Source: Staphylococcus ratti (GTDB lineage Bacteria; Bacillota; Bacilli; Staphylococcales; Staphylococcaceae). From it: a stretch of 64,000 nt of DNA. Below the pieces are notes generated by a model. That model had not been told where the DNA came from. It was given only the letters and a program-made list of their open reading frames with translations, and searched no databases. Numbering within the stretch: position 1 is the stretch's first letter; the number at the start of each line of letters is the position of its first letter. The position numbers and the translations under genes are program-made. Of the stretch, positions 1 to 8,951 are shown one piece after another. The DNA lies in NCBI RefSeq assembly GCF_020883535.1, contig NZ_CP086654.1, forward strand, positions 124,001 through 188,000. Reading direction: 5' to 3'.

Positions 1-114
1 TGCTATTTGGAGAAAAACTGTTGAATAAAAATCGAATTTCTTATTATCCAAAAATTTCCCTAAAGCTTTTAAAAGAGCTAAAGTTAAAATGAAAAAGTTT
101 ACTATTTCTTTCAT
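1..114 (-). CDS. Small hydrophobic protein, truncated by the window edge
   Basis: An open frame begins with ATG at 114 and runs leftward out of the window, giving 38 residues without a stop (starts MKEIVNFFILTLALLKALGK). A good ribosome binding site (AAGGTG, complement of about 121-127) lies seven bases upstream, which is the main support. The first 20 residues are hydrophobic and could be a membrane segment or signal. I do not recognise the family, and the C-terminus is not in the window. Confidence 0.45.
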   Translation of the reverse strand, partial: MKEIVNFFILTLALLKALGKFLDNKKFDFYSTVFLQIA

Positions 115-457
115 TATTGTTCACCTTTTTAATAAAAATCATTAATTTTTATTTTTTTATTTCTAATCAGAATACACTAACCATTAAATTTAAAAAAATG
201 ATTGTAATTTGGACGTATTTTATAGCATGTTAAGTATTCTCATAAGATTCAACTAAATTATAATTATGAATTATAAAGTTGTAAAGAAATAGTTATTTAT
301 ATAAATTTTTATTTATTTTTAAAGAACCCTTAACTAAACTTGCAGACGAATGTCGGCATAGCATGAGCCATTAAACCGATCATTCGCCAACTTAAGTATT
401 TTGGCAAATTAAAGTAACAAGGTATTGGGAAGAAAACATAAACATTTTAAATTGTTT
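115..457. other. Intergenic region with a degenerate repeat remnant
   Basis: This is AT-rich sequence without a supported gene. Bases 327-392 are a diverged copy, in opposite orientation, of the sequence at 62289-62353. Shared words include CTTAACTAAACTT and CGAATGTCGG. The GC-richer composition of this patch, unlike its surroundings, suggests a fragment of an insertion sequence or other mobile element. I cannot name the parent element. Confidence 0.4.
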
Positions 458-730
458 TTATTTGGTGAGTAAGATAAATAGTAAATGGCCTAGAGCTAGA
501 AGGATAAGAATTGTTAAAATAGAACTAATAATTGTGATTATTTTAATTTTTCGCTTGCTAAATTCTGGACTTTTATAGATTGAAATATAAAACATATAAA
601 GGAATCCTACAAACATGCCATATTCAGATAATAAAAAATTCCATCTTATGTCCATATAACCTCCAACCATTAAGCCATATGCTCCTAAAATGACAAAAAA
701 CAAAATGTATTGATATATGACGACTATCAT
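458..730 (-). CDS. Small three-helix membrane protein, function unknown
   Basis: This is a 90-residue protein with about three hydrophobic segments (residues 2-22, 32-50 and 63-88) separated by short basic loops (KSPEFSKRKIK), so it should be an integral membrane protein. The ATG at 730 has a strong ribosome binding site (GGAGG) eight bases upstream on the minus strand, which supports a real gene. No motif identifies a family. It stands alone between repeat remnants and the VOC gene, with no partner to suggest a role. Confidence 0.6.
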   Translation of the reverse strand: MIVVIYQYILFFVILGAYGLMVGGYMDIRWNFLLSEYGMFVGFLYMFYISIYKSPEFSKRKIKIITIISSILTILILLALGHLLFILLTK

Positions 731-1063
731 CTGTTAACCTCCAAAAACGTATATTAATCCATGGTTAGAAGCGTTTTTGCGCTGGTGACAATATTGATAA
801 AGTATGCGAATTATTTTATGGTGTATTTTAAAGCAAAATTCGTCAAAGCATGAGTCTGTTATACTTTCGTCTATAATAATAAGGATAACTATTTCAATTT
901 GAGATAGTTACCCTTAAGTTGTTGCGATGCATTTCAATAAAATCAATGTTTTCGATTTTGAAAAATGTTTTTTCAACTTTTACTTTTGAGTCATTTTTCA
1001 ACTATGTTTATGATGTTTTTTGTCTTTTAGACGTATCATAAACCGCGTCACACATTTATATTT
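731..1063. other. Intergenic region with a hairpin of the dispersed repeat family
   Basis: No gene is supported here. Bases 881-915 form a hairpin (AAGGATAACTAT against ATAGTTACCCTT, one mismatch). Read on the minus strand, the TTAAGGGTAACTATC...CCTTATTATT pattern matches the hairpin at 61054-61086. The rest is AT-rich sequence in which I see no further structure. Confidence 0.45.
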
Positions 1064-1501
1064 TTAACAAGCATTTATCATCCATGTTACACCATATGGA
1101 TCTTTGAACATGCCATAAAGTTTTGACCATTCGGTTTCTCCTAAAGGCATTGTCTCTTCACAACCTGCTTCAATCGCACGCTTGTAAAAGTCCGTAGCCG
1201 CTTTGACATCTGCGTCATTGCTGCCATCGAAGGTGAAGCATACATTGGTACCTTCATTACTAATTGGACGTTCATCTCGTGTGGAACTTACCATAAATGT
1301 TTCACCTAAAATTTTGAACTCTGCATTCATGACAAAGCGTTTTGCCACGTCTTTGGGCATTTTATATTCTTCTGGTAAATCTTTAAACATTTCATCGTCA
1401 CCCATTGTTTTTGAGACCACTTCTGCACCAAGTTTTGCTTCGTAAAAATTTAAGGCTTCTAACGCATTTTCGAAATTAAAGTAAGAAACGGATTTAATCA
1501 T
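1064..1501 (-). CDS. VOC-family (PhnB/glyoxalase-like) protein
   Basis: This 145-residue protein has the vicinal-oxygen-chelate fold pattern of the PhnB-like subfamily: an N-terminal beta strand with FYEAKLGAEVV, a central acidic insert, and the C-terminal signature MFKDPYGVTWMI. Such proteins bind small molecules, often with a metal, and have no single reaction. The start is ATG at 1501, where AAGGAG sits at the right spacing; longer in-frame extensions upstream lack a ribosome binding site. It is probably a single-gene transcript. The exact substrate cannot be inferred. Confidence 0.85.
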   Translation of the reverse strand: MIKSVSYFNFENALEALNFYEAKLGAEVVSKTMGDDEMFKDLPEEYKMPKDVAKRFVMNAEFKILGETFMVSSTRDERPISNEGTNVCFTFDGSNDADVKAATDFYKRAIEAGCEETMPLGETEWSKLYGMFKDPYGVTWMINAC

Positions 1502-1632
1502 GTAGATGCTCCTTTTTAAGTAATTTGATACAACTACTATACCCAAATTCACAAAACATATTGTAAAGATGTTAAAGACATGAATGCGATTTCTTAACTT
1601 ATGTTAATATGATAAAAAAGGAGGTTAGCTAA

Positions 1633-2298
1633 ATGAAAATCATGATTGTTGAAGACGATATGATTATTGCTGAGAGTTTAGTTAAAGAACTAAAAAAATG
1701 GAATCATGACGCAATCAATATTCAAGACTATTACCACATTAAAGAACGTTTTTTGGATATGCAGCCCCATTTAGTTTTATTAGATATTAACCTCCCTCAT
1801 TTGAATGGTTTTCATTGGTGCCAAGAAATACGAAATGTATCTAAAGTTCCCATTATTTTTATTAGTTCGGCTTCAGACAATATGAATCAAATGATGTCCA
1901 TGCAAATGGGTGCGGATGATTTTATTGAAAAGCCTTTTAATTTAAGTTTAACGATTATGAAAATACAAGCATTATTAAGACGCGCTTATGATTTTAAAGT
2001 GGAGCAAACGGAACTCAACGTGAAAGGGTGTCAACTTTTGGTTGAGAAAGCTTTGCTAACTTATGAAGGGGAAACTGTTGCATTAACATTGACGGAACTG
2101 CAAATTTTGCAATTGCTGTTTTTAAATGAAGGTCAATTTGTAAGTCGTAATGCTTTGATCGAACAATGTTGGCAATCAGAAAATTTTATAGATGATAATA
2201 CGCTTGCGGTTAATATGTCTCGTTTACGTAAAAAGCTTAAGCAATTAGGGGTATTGGATTTGATACAAACAAAGAAAAACGTGGGTTATAAAGTGTAA
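1633..2298 (+). CDS. braR: OmpR-family response regulator, BraR/BceR type
   Basis: This 221-residue protein has an N-terminal receiver domain (acidic EDD near residue 7, phospho-acceptor Asp in LLDINLP at about residue 51, conserved Lys in FIEKPFN) and a C-terminal winged-helix DNA-binding domain (about 125-221). It pairs with the kinase gene that starts about 14 bases downstream and lies upstream of a BceAB-type ABC transporter. That is the layout of BraRS/BraDE (NsaRS) in S. aureus, which senses bacitracin, nisin and related envelope-active peptides. The AAGGAGG ribosome binding site is well placed. The assignment to Bra rather than a paralogous Bce-like set rests on gene order and length, so the symbol is provisional. 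Confidence 0.8.
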   Translation: MKIMIVEDDMIIAESLVKELKKWNHDAINIQDYYHIKERFLDMQPHLVLLDINLPHLNGFHWCQEIRNVSKVPIIFISSASDNMNQMMSMQMGADDFIEKPFNLSLTIMKIQALLRRAYDFKVEQTELNVKGCQLLVEKALLTYEGETVALTLTELQILQLLFLNEGQFVSRNALIEQCWQSENFIDDNTLAVNMSRLRKKLKQLGVLDLIQTKKNVGYKV

Positions 2299-2312
2299 AG
2301 AAGGTGACGTCT

Positions 2313-3218
2313 TTGAGTTTTTTGAGAACCATTAAAAGTGATATTATCAGTTGTATTTTATTCTACATGTTATTCTTGATTACATTTTATGTATATGCGC
2401 TATCGATGGAAGCTTATTTATTAACATTAGCAATCGGTATATTTGTATTTGGCGTTGTTTTAGCACTTAAGTATCTCTCATTTCATAAAGAAGAAACTGT
2501 AAAGCAGGCGAATGAACAGTTAAAAGATATGTTACATGAGGAAAAAATGGCGCATCGTATGTATCAAAAAGATATTGAAAATTATTTCTTAACATGGATA
2601 CATCAAATTAAAACGCCGATCACTGCTTCAAAATTGTTGTTAGAGCGTCACGAAGCAGGGACAGTAAATCGTGTCCGTCAAGAAATAACTGAAATTGAAA
2701 ATTATACCAATTTAGCATTGAATTACTTAAAATTGTTGAATCATGAAACGGACATGGTCGCTAAAAGTGTCACGCTTGAAGCGGTTGTTAAACCTTTAAT
2801 TAAACGTTATGCCTTACATTTTATTGAAAATCAAACGCGAATACATACAGACAATCTTCATCAAAAAGTAACTACGGATGCGCAATGGTTACGCATTATG
2901 ATTGAACAAATATTAAATAATGCGTTGAAATATACGAAAAGTGGTGACATTTGGATAGCATATGATAGCGATCAAAAAGCACTTTCCATTCGTGATAACG
3001 GGATAGGTATTAGTAAAGCAGACTTACCTAAAATATTCGAAAAGGGGTATTCTGGTACTAACGGACGATTGAATGAAAAATCAAGTGGGATAGGTTTGTT
3101 TGTCGTGAAGCAAATTTCAAAAAAGCTACAACATCCGATAGAAGTGAATTCAGAGCAAGGGGTTTCAACGACATTTACGATTTACTTCCCTGTTGATTCA
3201 AACCTTTCAAAAATGTAA
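2313..3218 (+). CDS. braS: Intramembrane-sensing histidine kinase, BraS/BceS type
   Basis: The kinase has two N-terminal membrane helices (about residues 9-60) with almost no extracellular loop, typical of intramembrane-sensing kinases that detect their ABC partner rather than ligand. The phospho-accepting His is in WIHQIKTPI, followed by the N box (ILNNALKYT) and ATP-lid glycines (DNGIGI, SSGIGLFV). An in-frame GTG at 2304 gives a longer product, but the AAGAAGGTG ribosome binding site overlaps it. TTG at 2313 sits at proper spacing and is chosen here, giving about 301 residues. It would phosphorylate the BraR-like regulator encoded just upstream. Confidence 0.8.
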   Translation: MSFLRTIKSDIISCILFYMLFLITFYVYALSMEAYLLTLAIGIFVFGVVLALKYLSFHKEETVKQANEQLKDMLHEEKMAHRMYQKDIENYFLTWIHQIKTPITASKLLLERHEAGTVNRVRQEITEIENYTNLALNYLKLLNHETDMVAKSVTLEAVVKPLIKRYALHFIENQTRIHTDNLHQKVTTDAQWLRIMIEQILNNALKYTKSGDIWIAYDSDQKALSIRDNGIGISKADLPKIFEKGYSGTNGRLNEKSSGIGLFVVKQISKKLQHPIEVNSEQGVSTTFTIYFPVDSNLSKM

Positions 3219-3223
3219 GTTTC

Positions 3224-3264
3224 GCAGCAACTTTTGTAAGAAATTATAAATGTTGCTGTTTTCT
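3224..3264 (+). terminator. Terminator between braS and braD
   Basis: CAGCAAC (3225-3231) pairs with GTTGCTG (3252-3258), followed by a short T-rich stretch. It lies in the 90-base gap after the kinase stop, so the regulator pair and the transporter pair may be separate transcripts. That would fit transporter induction from its own promoter, as described for BraDE. Confidence 0.5.
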
Positions 3265-3308
3265 TTATCTTATACACTTAAGTCAAAGAAAAAGGAGGGA
3301 ACGATCCT

Positions 3309-4058
3309 ATGCTATTAAGCGTAAGATATCTACAAAAAGTATATGGTAAAGGAATCAATACGGTTACAGCACTTAAAGATATGAATTTTGACATACAAGA
3401 AGGGGAATTTGTTGCGATTATGGGAGAATCGGGTTCAGGAAAGTCTACACTACTTAATCTGATTGCGACATTTGATCGACCAACAGAGGGGACGATTACG
3501 ATTAACGGCCAAGCGTTACATCAACTTAAAAATAAATCGGTTGCAAGTTTTCGTCGGGATGAATTAGGATTCGTCTTTCAAGATTTTAATGTTTTAGACA
3601 CGATGAGCAATAAAGATAATGTTTTGATGCCACTGGTGCTTTCAAATGTAGATGTTAAAACGATGCAAGATCGAATCGTACACGTTACGCGTCAATTAGG
3701 TATTGAAACGTTGCTTGAAAAATATCCGTATCAAGTTTCGGGTGGACAAAGACAACGTGTGGCTATTGCACGTGCTTTAATAAATAAGCCTCAGTTACTT
3801 CTTGCAGATGAGCCTACGGGCGCACTTGATTCTAAAACATCTGATGAAATTATGAATATGTTCAAAGAAATTAATCATAATCAACAAACGATTTTAATGG
3901 TGACACATTCCATCCGAGATGCTTCATTTGCCAATCGTATTTTGTTTATTAAAGATGGAAGTTTATATCACGAACTTTATAAAGGGGAAGAGACGCAACA
4001 AGCGTTTCAAAAGCGTATTTCCGATAGCTTAGCTTTATTAAACGGAAGAGGTGTTTAA
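3309..4058 (+). CDS. braD: BceA/BraD-type ABC transporter ATPase
   Basis: This 249-residue ATPase shows Walker A (GESGSGKST at about 37-45), a Q-loop (FVFQDFNVLD), the signature motif SGGQRQR, Walker B (LLLADEPTGALDS) and the switch His (MVTHS), all intact. The family powers MacB-like peptide-resistance transporters and also tells the partner kinase that antimicrobial peptide is present. The start has a strong ribosome binding site (AAGGAGGG). Its stop lies just before the permease start, so the two genes are translationally linked. Because the permease is frameshifted, this ATPase may have no full-length partner. Confidence 0.88.
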   Translation: MLLSVRYLQKVYGKGINTVTALKDMNFDIQEGEFVAIMGESGSGKSTLLNLIATFDRPTEGTITINGQALHQLKNKSVASFRRDELGFVFQDFNVLDTMSNKDNVLMPLVLSNVDVKTMQDRIVHVTRQLGIETLLEKYPYQVSGGQRQRVAIARALINKPQLLLADEPTGALDSKTSDEIMNMFKEINHNQQTILMVTHSIRDASFANRILFIKDGSLYHELYKGEETQQAFQKRISDSLALLNGRGV

Positions 4059-4059
4059 T

Positions 4060-6053
4060 ATGACACTTCAACTTATTTTAAAACTTGTAAAACGTAATTT
4101 TATTGCGTTGAAGTCGTTGTTTATTCCTTTTGTTGTTACGGCTAGTATTATGTTGGGGTTAGAATATATTATTACATCGATTATTAATAATGATTATATT
4201 TTAGAACGTCATAAAGACTTACCAAGTTTGTTGAAATTTGTTAATGCTATCTAATGATTTTAACGTGTGTTTTTATTATTTATGCTAATGGTTTTATTAT
4301 GAAGCGTCGACGTAAAGAATATGCACTACAAATGGTACTAGGGTTAGAGAAAAAACACCTTTATTTACTATCAAGTTTAGAATTATTCGCTCAATTTGTA
4401 GTGACGAGTGTGTTAAGTATAATTGGCGGTTATTTATTCGGCAATTTGTTATTTTTGATACTGAATAAATTGATTAGTCAAACACAAATTTCAATTATGC
4501 ACTATCCATTCAGCTTAAATGCGATGGTCATGACGCTCGTGCTCAATGCTATACTTTTCTTTATTTTATTTATTATCAATATTATACACACGAGTACGCG
4601 TAGCCCTATTAAATTAATGAATGAAAGTCATGCTGGCGAGAAAACAACGAAAAAATGGCTGCTTATCATATTATGTGTGGTAGGATCTGTATTTTTAGCT
4701 TATGGATATTATATAGCATTAACTACAGAAACAGTGGCAAGCGCATTTCCACGTATATTTTTGGCAATTTTATGTGTCATGATAGGGACATACTGTTTAT
4801 TCATGTCTTTAAGTATTTTATTACTTCAAAGTTTAAAAAGAATACCTAGAATTTATTACAAACCTAAAAACTTCTTTTTCATTTCTGGATTGTTATCTCG
4901 AATGAAAACCAATGCTATTGGATTAGCAAGTATTACTATGCTATGTTCATTTTTAATTGTCACAATGGGGATGACATTGATAACGTATCGAGGATTGGAA
5001 AGTCAAGTGGTCAATCAGATGAAAACAGACTATAAAGTTGTGTTAGGTGGAAATTATAATTTTGATCAAAAAGTAAATAAGCGCATAGAAACACTCCAAA
5101 AAGAGATTAATCAACTTACGACAGTTGATCAATATAGAGTTCATGCTTCTCAAATGTTTGCTTCTAATTTTAAGGATGGAGAATTGCAGAAGGTGCCCAC
5201 TACTTCAAAGTCGGGCGTGTATGTCAGCGCTTGGGTATACGGGATTATTACGACTGAAAAAGATTATAATCAATCTCAAAATCAACATGTGAGTTTAAAA
5301 GAAGATGAAATCATTTTGTCATCTAGTTCACCTATATTTAAGGATATAAAAAAGATAAAAATTGCAGGAAATGTTTATAATGTCATTCATAGTGACAAAG
5401 ATGAGTTGGGGAATCAAATTATAGGGGATTCGGCGTATATCATTGTTAAAGATGATAAGACATTCAAAAAAATCTCAAGTTATTATGCTTCAAATCAAGG
5501 CGAACAAAGTAAATCAGAAGTCGATTTAGGAAGTACAGACATCGATTTTAATATTCAGGCAGACAAACATGCATTTGAAAAAGCCATACCAAAACTTCAA
5601 GAAAAATATGATGCGCATATTACAGTTAAAGAACAAGTAAGAAAAATGCTATATGAACTTAATGGCGGTCTAATCTTTATAGGAATTATTGTTTCTATCG
5701 TTTTATTAGCAGGGACTTTTTTAATGTTGTATTATAAGCAAATTTCTGAAGGATATGAGGATAAGCGCAATTTTGACATTATGCAAAAAGTAGGGCTTGA
5801 TTATCAATTAATTAAAAAAACGATTCACAAACAAATTATGTGGGTTTTTGTGCTGCCTATTCTTGTTGCAGTCATTCATACACTTTTTGCAAGTAAGCTC
5901 ATTTATCATTTATTAGGTATATTAGGTGTTCGGGACATCTCGTTATTTTTATCAAGTTATTTTGCCATTATTTTTATAGTAGTTGTTATTTATGGTTTGA
6001 TGTATTGGATTACTTCAACGATCTACTATAAAATTGTACAAATGAAGCAATAG
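4060..6053 (+). pseudogene. braE: BceB/BraE-type ABC permease, interrupted by a frameshift after TM1
   Basis: Two adjacent frames together make a normal permease of about 664 residues. The first (ATG at 4060, GAGGTG ribosome binding site) holds the cytoplasmic start and TM1, then stops at 4252-4254. The second opens at once in another frame with TM2 (CVFIIYANGF) and continues through a ten-helix FtsX-like protein with the large extracellular domain between TM7 and TM8 (about 5000-5650) typical of peptide-sensing permeases. Adding one T within the ATCTAATG junction restores a single frame. The stop and next start overlap (TAATG), so re-initiation could make the second part as a separate polypeptide. 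Real mutation, sequencing error or a genuine split gene are all possible; I favour one of the first two. Confidence 0.75.
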
Positions 6054-6081
6054 TGAATTAAAAATTAAAAGTTTCTATAAA

Positions 6082-6127
6082 AGAGTAGGACTAAAATGAA
6101 TTAAATTTCATTGTCCTACTCTTTTTT
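6082..6127 (+). terminator. Strong terminator after the BraE-like permease
   Basis: AGAGTAGGAC (6082-6091) pairs with GTCCTACTCT (6113-6122), with further pairing in the loop (AAATGAA/TTCATT) and a T tail. It ends the transporter transcript. Confidence 0.85.
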
Positions 6128-6335
6128 AGTAAAAGCAGTTTTGCTTGATTAGTACAAAAAATACAAGTGTGTGAATGGTGTGTAATTTTCACCTTTTTAT
6201 ATATGAATGTGCAAAAAAACACTTTATATTAAAAGTGGTCAAAGTATGGGTGTTCAAAAATGTTAATTATGCTATATTATAAATATTGGGAGTATTAATT
6301 TAAAAATATTAGAAAATAACGGAGGTATAACGACA

Positions 6336-6836
6336 ATGAAAAAACTTTTAAAAGTCTCTTGTGCTACTTGCATTGCTACTGCTGCACTTTTCACATATAA
6401 CGTTACAAGCGAGAGCCACAACCCTTCAGTTGTACACGCTGCAACGGAAGAAGGTTATACTATTGAGGGTAACACTTCTGACAAAGGTGCATTTATTTTA
6501 GAACAAAAATTTATCGATGCTGTTAAAAACAACAACTTAGTTATTAACGGCTATAAAATAACTGGTAACCAAGATCAAGAAACAACAATGGTTGATATTT
6601 ATGATCAAATCATTGGTAAAACTGGTGATAACACTGCATCTATGGTTAATTTTGAAGTTAAGAAAAATACAGTTTCTAAAGATGATATTATCAAAACATT
6701 TGGACAACCTGTAGAGGAACCATATGAAAGCCAACAAGGCTTAGATTACAAATATAAATTAGGCAAAAATGTCATTCAAATTATTGTCAAAGATGGTTAT
6801 GTAACAGACTTTCAAATTAACGCACACGACGCGTAG
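6336..6836 (+). CDS. isaB: IsaB-family secreted protein
   Basis: This 166-residue protein has a clear Sec signal peptide (basic MKKLLK, hydrophobic core, cleavage probably after VHAA near residue 36). The mature part follows the layout of immunodominant staphylococcal antigen B: FILEQKFIDAVKNNNLVINGYKI near the start, a central FEVKKNTVSKDDIIKTFGQ, and a short beta-rich C-terminus. S. aureus IsaB is a secreted and surface-associated protein reported to bind nucleic acid. Identity with this homologue looks modest, so the symbol marks the family. The GGAGG ribosome binding site and a strong downstream terminator make it a single-gene unit. Confidence 0.75.
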   Translation: MKKLLKVSCATCIATAALFTYNVTSESHNPSVVHAATEEGYTIEGNTSDKGAFILEQKFIDAVKNNNLVINGYKITGNQDQETTMVDIYDQIIGKTGDNTASMVNFEVKKNTVSKDDIIKTFGQPVEEPYESQQGLDYKYKLGKNVIQIIVKDGYVTDFQINAHDA

Positions 6837-6858
6837 TAGTTGTGAAGCATAATCATAC

Positions 6859-6895
6859 AAAACCGGGTTGAGCATGTATCGCTCAACCCGGTTTT
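6859..6895 (+). terminator. Terminator of the isaB-like gene
   Basis: A 15-base perfect stem (AAAACCGGGTTGAGC, 6859-6873, with its complement at 6881-6895) with a seven-base loop follows the stop codon. The flanking A and T runs make it usable from both strands. Confidence 0.9.
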
Positions 6896-6928
6896 CTCAT
6901 GCCGAACTTGAAAAGCATGTAAGGATTA

Positions 6929-6962
6929 CAAAAAACAGAACGCCGTGACAGCATCACGGCGC
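6929..6962 (-). terminator. Terminator of the small secreted protein gene
   Basis: On the minus strand a GCGCCGTGA/TCACGGCGT stem with a short loop is followed by TTCTGTTTTTT. It lies just after the stop of the gene ending at 6997. Confidence 0.85.
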
Positions 6963-6996
6963 AGATTTGAAGTTAGACATATATTGATTTAGTTTA

Positions 6997-7317
6997 TTAT
7001 TTGTTAATTAAGTAGTCGTATTTAGAAGTATCTAAGCCTTGTGCTTTTGCTTTTTTTACAATGTCAGATACTGAGTTTAAACCTTGTGCTTTAAAGTGTG
7101 CTTTTAAGTTTGCTTTGATTTCTGGGTCAGCATTTTTATCTACTAATACTGCAACGTAGTCAAGTTCGTGCTCTAAAATACGTGAACTATCGTGTAAAAC
7201 AATACCATTTTGTGATGAAACCGATGCGTTTGCTGATTCGTGAGGTGTTGCTACGAAAATTCCAGTGGCTAAAACTCCTGTTGTTACGGCAGTTAAAATT
7301 AATTTGTCTATACTCAT
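6997..7317 (-). CDS. Small secreted protein, function unknown
   Basis: This 106-residue protein has a Sec signal peptide ([20 protein letters not shown], likely cleavage after SANA or SVS near residue 33). The mature part of about 75 residues is charged and helical, with [34 protein letters not shown] at the C-terminus including a repeated KAQGL motif. ATG at 7317 is chosen because AGGAGTG lies eight bases upstream; the longer GTG-start reading begins inside that site. It resembles small exported staphylococcal proteins in build only; I cannot assign a family. It has its own terminator and is convergent with the isaB-like gene, which is also secreted. Confidence 0.65.
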   Translation of the reverse strand: MSIDKLILTAVTTGVLATGIFVATPHESANASVSSQNGIVLHDSSRILEHELDYVAVLVDKNADPEIKANLKAHFKAQGLNSVSDIVKKAKAQGLDTSKYDYLINK

Positions 7318-7771
7318 TGTAATCACTCCTAATTATTTATTGAGTTAACTATATCATGATTTTTTTGAAAATTGTTTTTATTTAATCATACTTAAAGGTG
7401 ATTTAAGTATGATTAATTTTATTAAGTTGTATTTAAAGTATCGGCGCATAGGTGTTTTTTAGAGGTCTGGAAGGCTTAGGGAACTGAGCGGTAAGACTTC
7501 CTTTCAAGAGAATAGGTCCCTTTTTCATGCATATGCATTTTCTGCGTGATTATCCTTTGGAAATATGTTCATATAGCTTTATTTTTGATTGCTTAGGGTA
7601 TATGTCTTTTGGTAGGAGTGGGGTTCGTGCTGATTGTTGAAATGTTTTTAGTTCAATACGCATAAACTTTTGCTTTATACAATAATCAAAAATGAAATGT
7701 GTTTATGAACAACCCAATTAGTTACTGATTTTTGCCTCATTCAAGTGAACTAGGAAAGGAGCAAGTTAGAT
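7318..7771. other. Intergenic region with a perfect inverted repeat and a possible structured RNA
   Basis: Bases 7384-7414 form a perfect 13-base stem (AATCATACTTAAA, loop GGTGA, then the complement). It lies about 70 bases upstream of the secreted-protein gene start and could be an operator or a terminator. Bases about 7460-7535 are GC-richer than their surroundings and can fold: GGAAG near 7470 with CTTCC near 7498, CTTA with TAAG, and AGGGA with TCCCT, followed by T5. That is compatible with a small RNA or leader. I do not recognise an RNA family. Confidence 0.35.
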
Positions 7772-8788
7772 TTGGGCGTAATGAAAATGACTGATTTAAA
7801 GGGGATTTCTATTTTAAAAGAGACAGATTTAACAAAAGACACGTTTGAATCTCTCATTGATTTTGCGATACAGTTAAAAGCTGAGAAAAAAGAAGGGGTA
7901 CGAAAGCGTTATTTAGAGGGGAGAAATATCGCTTTACTGTTTGATAAGCCTTCTATGAGAACGCGGGCTGCTTTTATGTGTGCCGCAACTGAATTAGGAG
8001 CGCATGCGGAGTTTTTAAGTGATGATGATATTAAAATGGGTCAAAAGGACACAGTTGAAGATACGGCAAAGGTATTAAGTTGCTATTTTGATGGTATACA
8101 ATATCGCATTTCTTCTCAGGCATTACTCGACGATTTCGCACATTATGCGACTGTGCCTGTATGGAATGGTATGACGGATGATTGGCATCCGACACAAATG
8201 TTGGCTGATTTTATGACGATAAAGGAAAATTTTGGGCGTTTAGAAGGTATCACATTGACCTATTTGGGAGACGGTCGTAACAATATGGCGCATTCTTTGA
8301 TGGTTGCTGGCGCAATATGTGGATTGAATATACGAATTTGTGCACCTGAAGCGTTACAACCAGACGAAGCCGTGTTTGATTTAGCACAAAGTTATGTCCA
8401 ACAGTCTGGGGGAACGATCACAGTGACTTCAAATGTTGATGAAGCCGTCCATAATGCGGATGTACTTTATACGGACATGTGGGCCTCTAAAGGTGAAGAA
8501 TCTGAGATAGGGGAACGTATCGAACTGCTTAAGGCATTTCAAGTGAATCGTCAGTTGATGGAGAAAACAGGAAAGCCAGAAACCATTTTCTTCCATTGTT
8601 TGCCTGCGATTCATAATACAGATACAGAATTTGGACAAATGATTTATGAAAAATTTGGCTTAACAGCTTTAGAAGTGACAGATGATGTGTTTAAAAGTAA
8701 CAAGTGTAAATCATTTGATCAAAGCGAAAATAAACTTCATACGATAAAAGCACTGATGATTGCGAGTATCATTGGTGAACCATCGTAA
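7772..8788 (+). CDS. Ornithine carbamoyltransferase-like protein, divergent paralogue
   Basis: The length (about 338 residues) and whole-sequence pattern match catabolic/anabolic ornithine carbamoyltransferase (ArcB/ArgF): HPTQ ([12 protein letters not shown]), [21 protein letters not shown] and the C-terminal EVTDDVF...HTIKA. Normally the enzyme makes citrulline from ornithine and carbamoyl phosphate. Two binding motifs are altered: the carbamoyl-phosphate loop reads SMRTR instead of STRTR, and the ornithine SMG loop reads SKG (WASKGEE). No arcA, arcC, arcD or arg genes lie nearby. The start is uncertain: TTG 7772 has AAAGGAG ten bases upstream, ATG 7781 is a common-sense alternative. Activity on ornithine should not be assumed. 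Confidence 0.8.
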   Translation: MGVMKMTDLKGISILKETDLTKDTFESLIDFAIQLKAEKKEGVRKRYLEGRNIALLFDKPSMRTRAAFMCAATELGAHAEFLSDDDIKMGQKDTVEDTAKVLSCYFDGIQYRISSQALLDDFAHYATVPVWNGMTDDWHPTQMLADFMTIKENFGRLEGITLTYLGDGRNNMAHSLMVAGAICGLNIRICAPEALQPDEAVFDLAQSYVQQSGGTITVTSNVDEAVHNADVLYTDMWASKGEESEIGERIELLKAFQVNRQLMEKTGKPETIFFHCLPAIHNTDTEFGQMIYEKFGLTALEVTDDVFKSNKCKSFDQSENKLHTIKALMIASIIGEPS

Positions 8789-8807
8789 AAGAATAAACAC
8801 ACATATT

Positions 8808-8836
8808 TTGACTTCGTTGTGTTCAACTGTTATAGT
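8808..8836 (+). promoter_or_regulatory. Promoter of the putative antitoxin RNA
   Basis: TTGACT (8808-8813) and TATAGT (8831-8836) are separated by 17 bases, a near-consensus sigma-A promoter. No protein gene follows on this strand for over 400 bases. Transcription would run into the hairpin at 8916-8951. Confidence 0.6.
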
Positions 8837-8842
8837 ATCTAT

Positions 8843-8951
8843 GAATTTAATAAAAAGGACTGTATGCCGACACATACAATCCTTTAGGCCTATTGACGGC
8901 TATTCCGTAATGATGATAACCATTCAACACGATGTTGAGTGGTTATTTTTT
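8843..8951 (+). ncRNA. Putative antisense antitoxin RNA of a type I toxin-antitoxin pair
   Basis: A transcript from the promoter at 8808 would start near 8843 and stop at the hairpin ATAACCATTCAACA/TGTTGAGTGGTTAT plus T6 (8916-8951). It contains no convincing ORF. Its 3' end is complementary to the last codons and 3' region of the holin-like toxin mRNA on the other strand, the 3'-overlap arrangement of known pairs such as txpA/ratA and bsrG/SR4. The T run of its terminator is the complement of the toxin's terminal lysine codons. Assignment is by architecture, not by a recognised RNA family. Confidence 0.5.
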
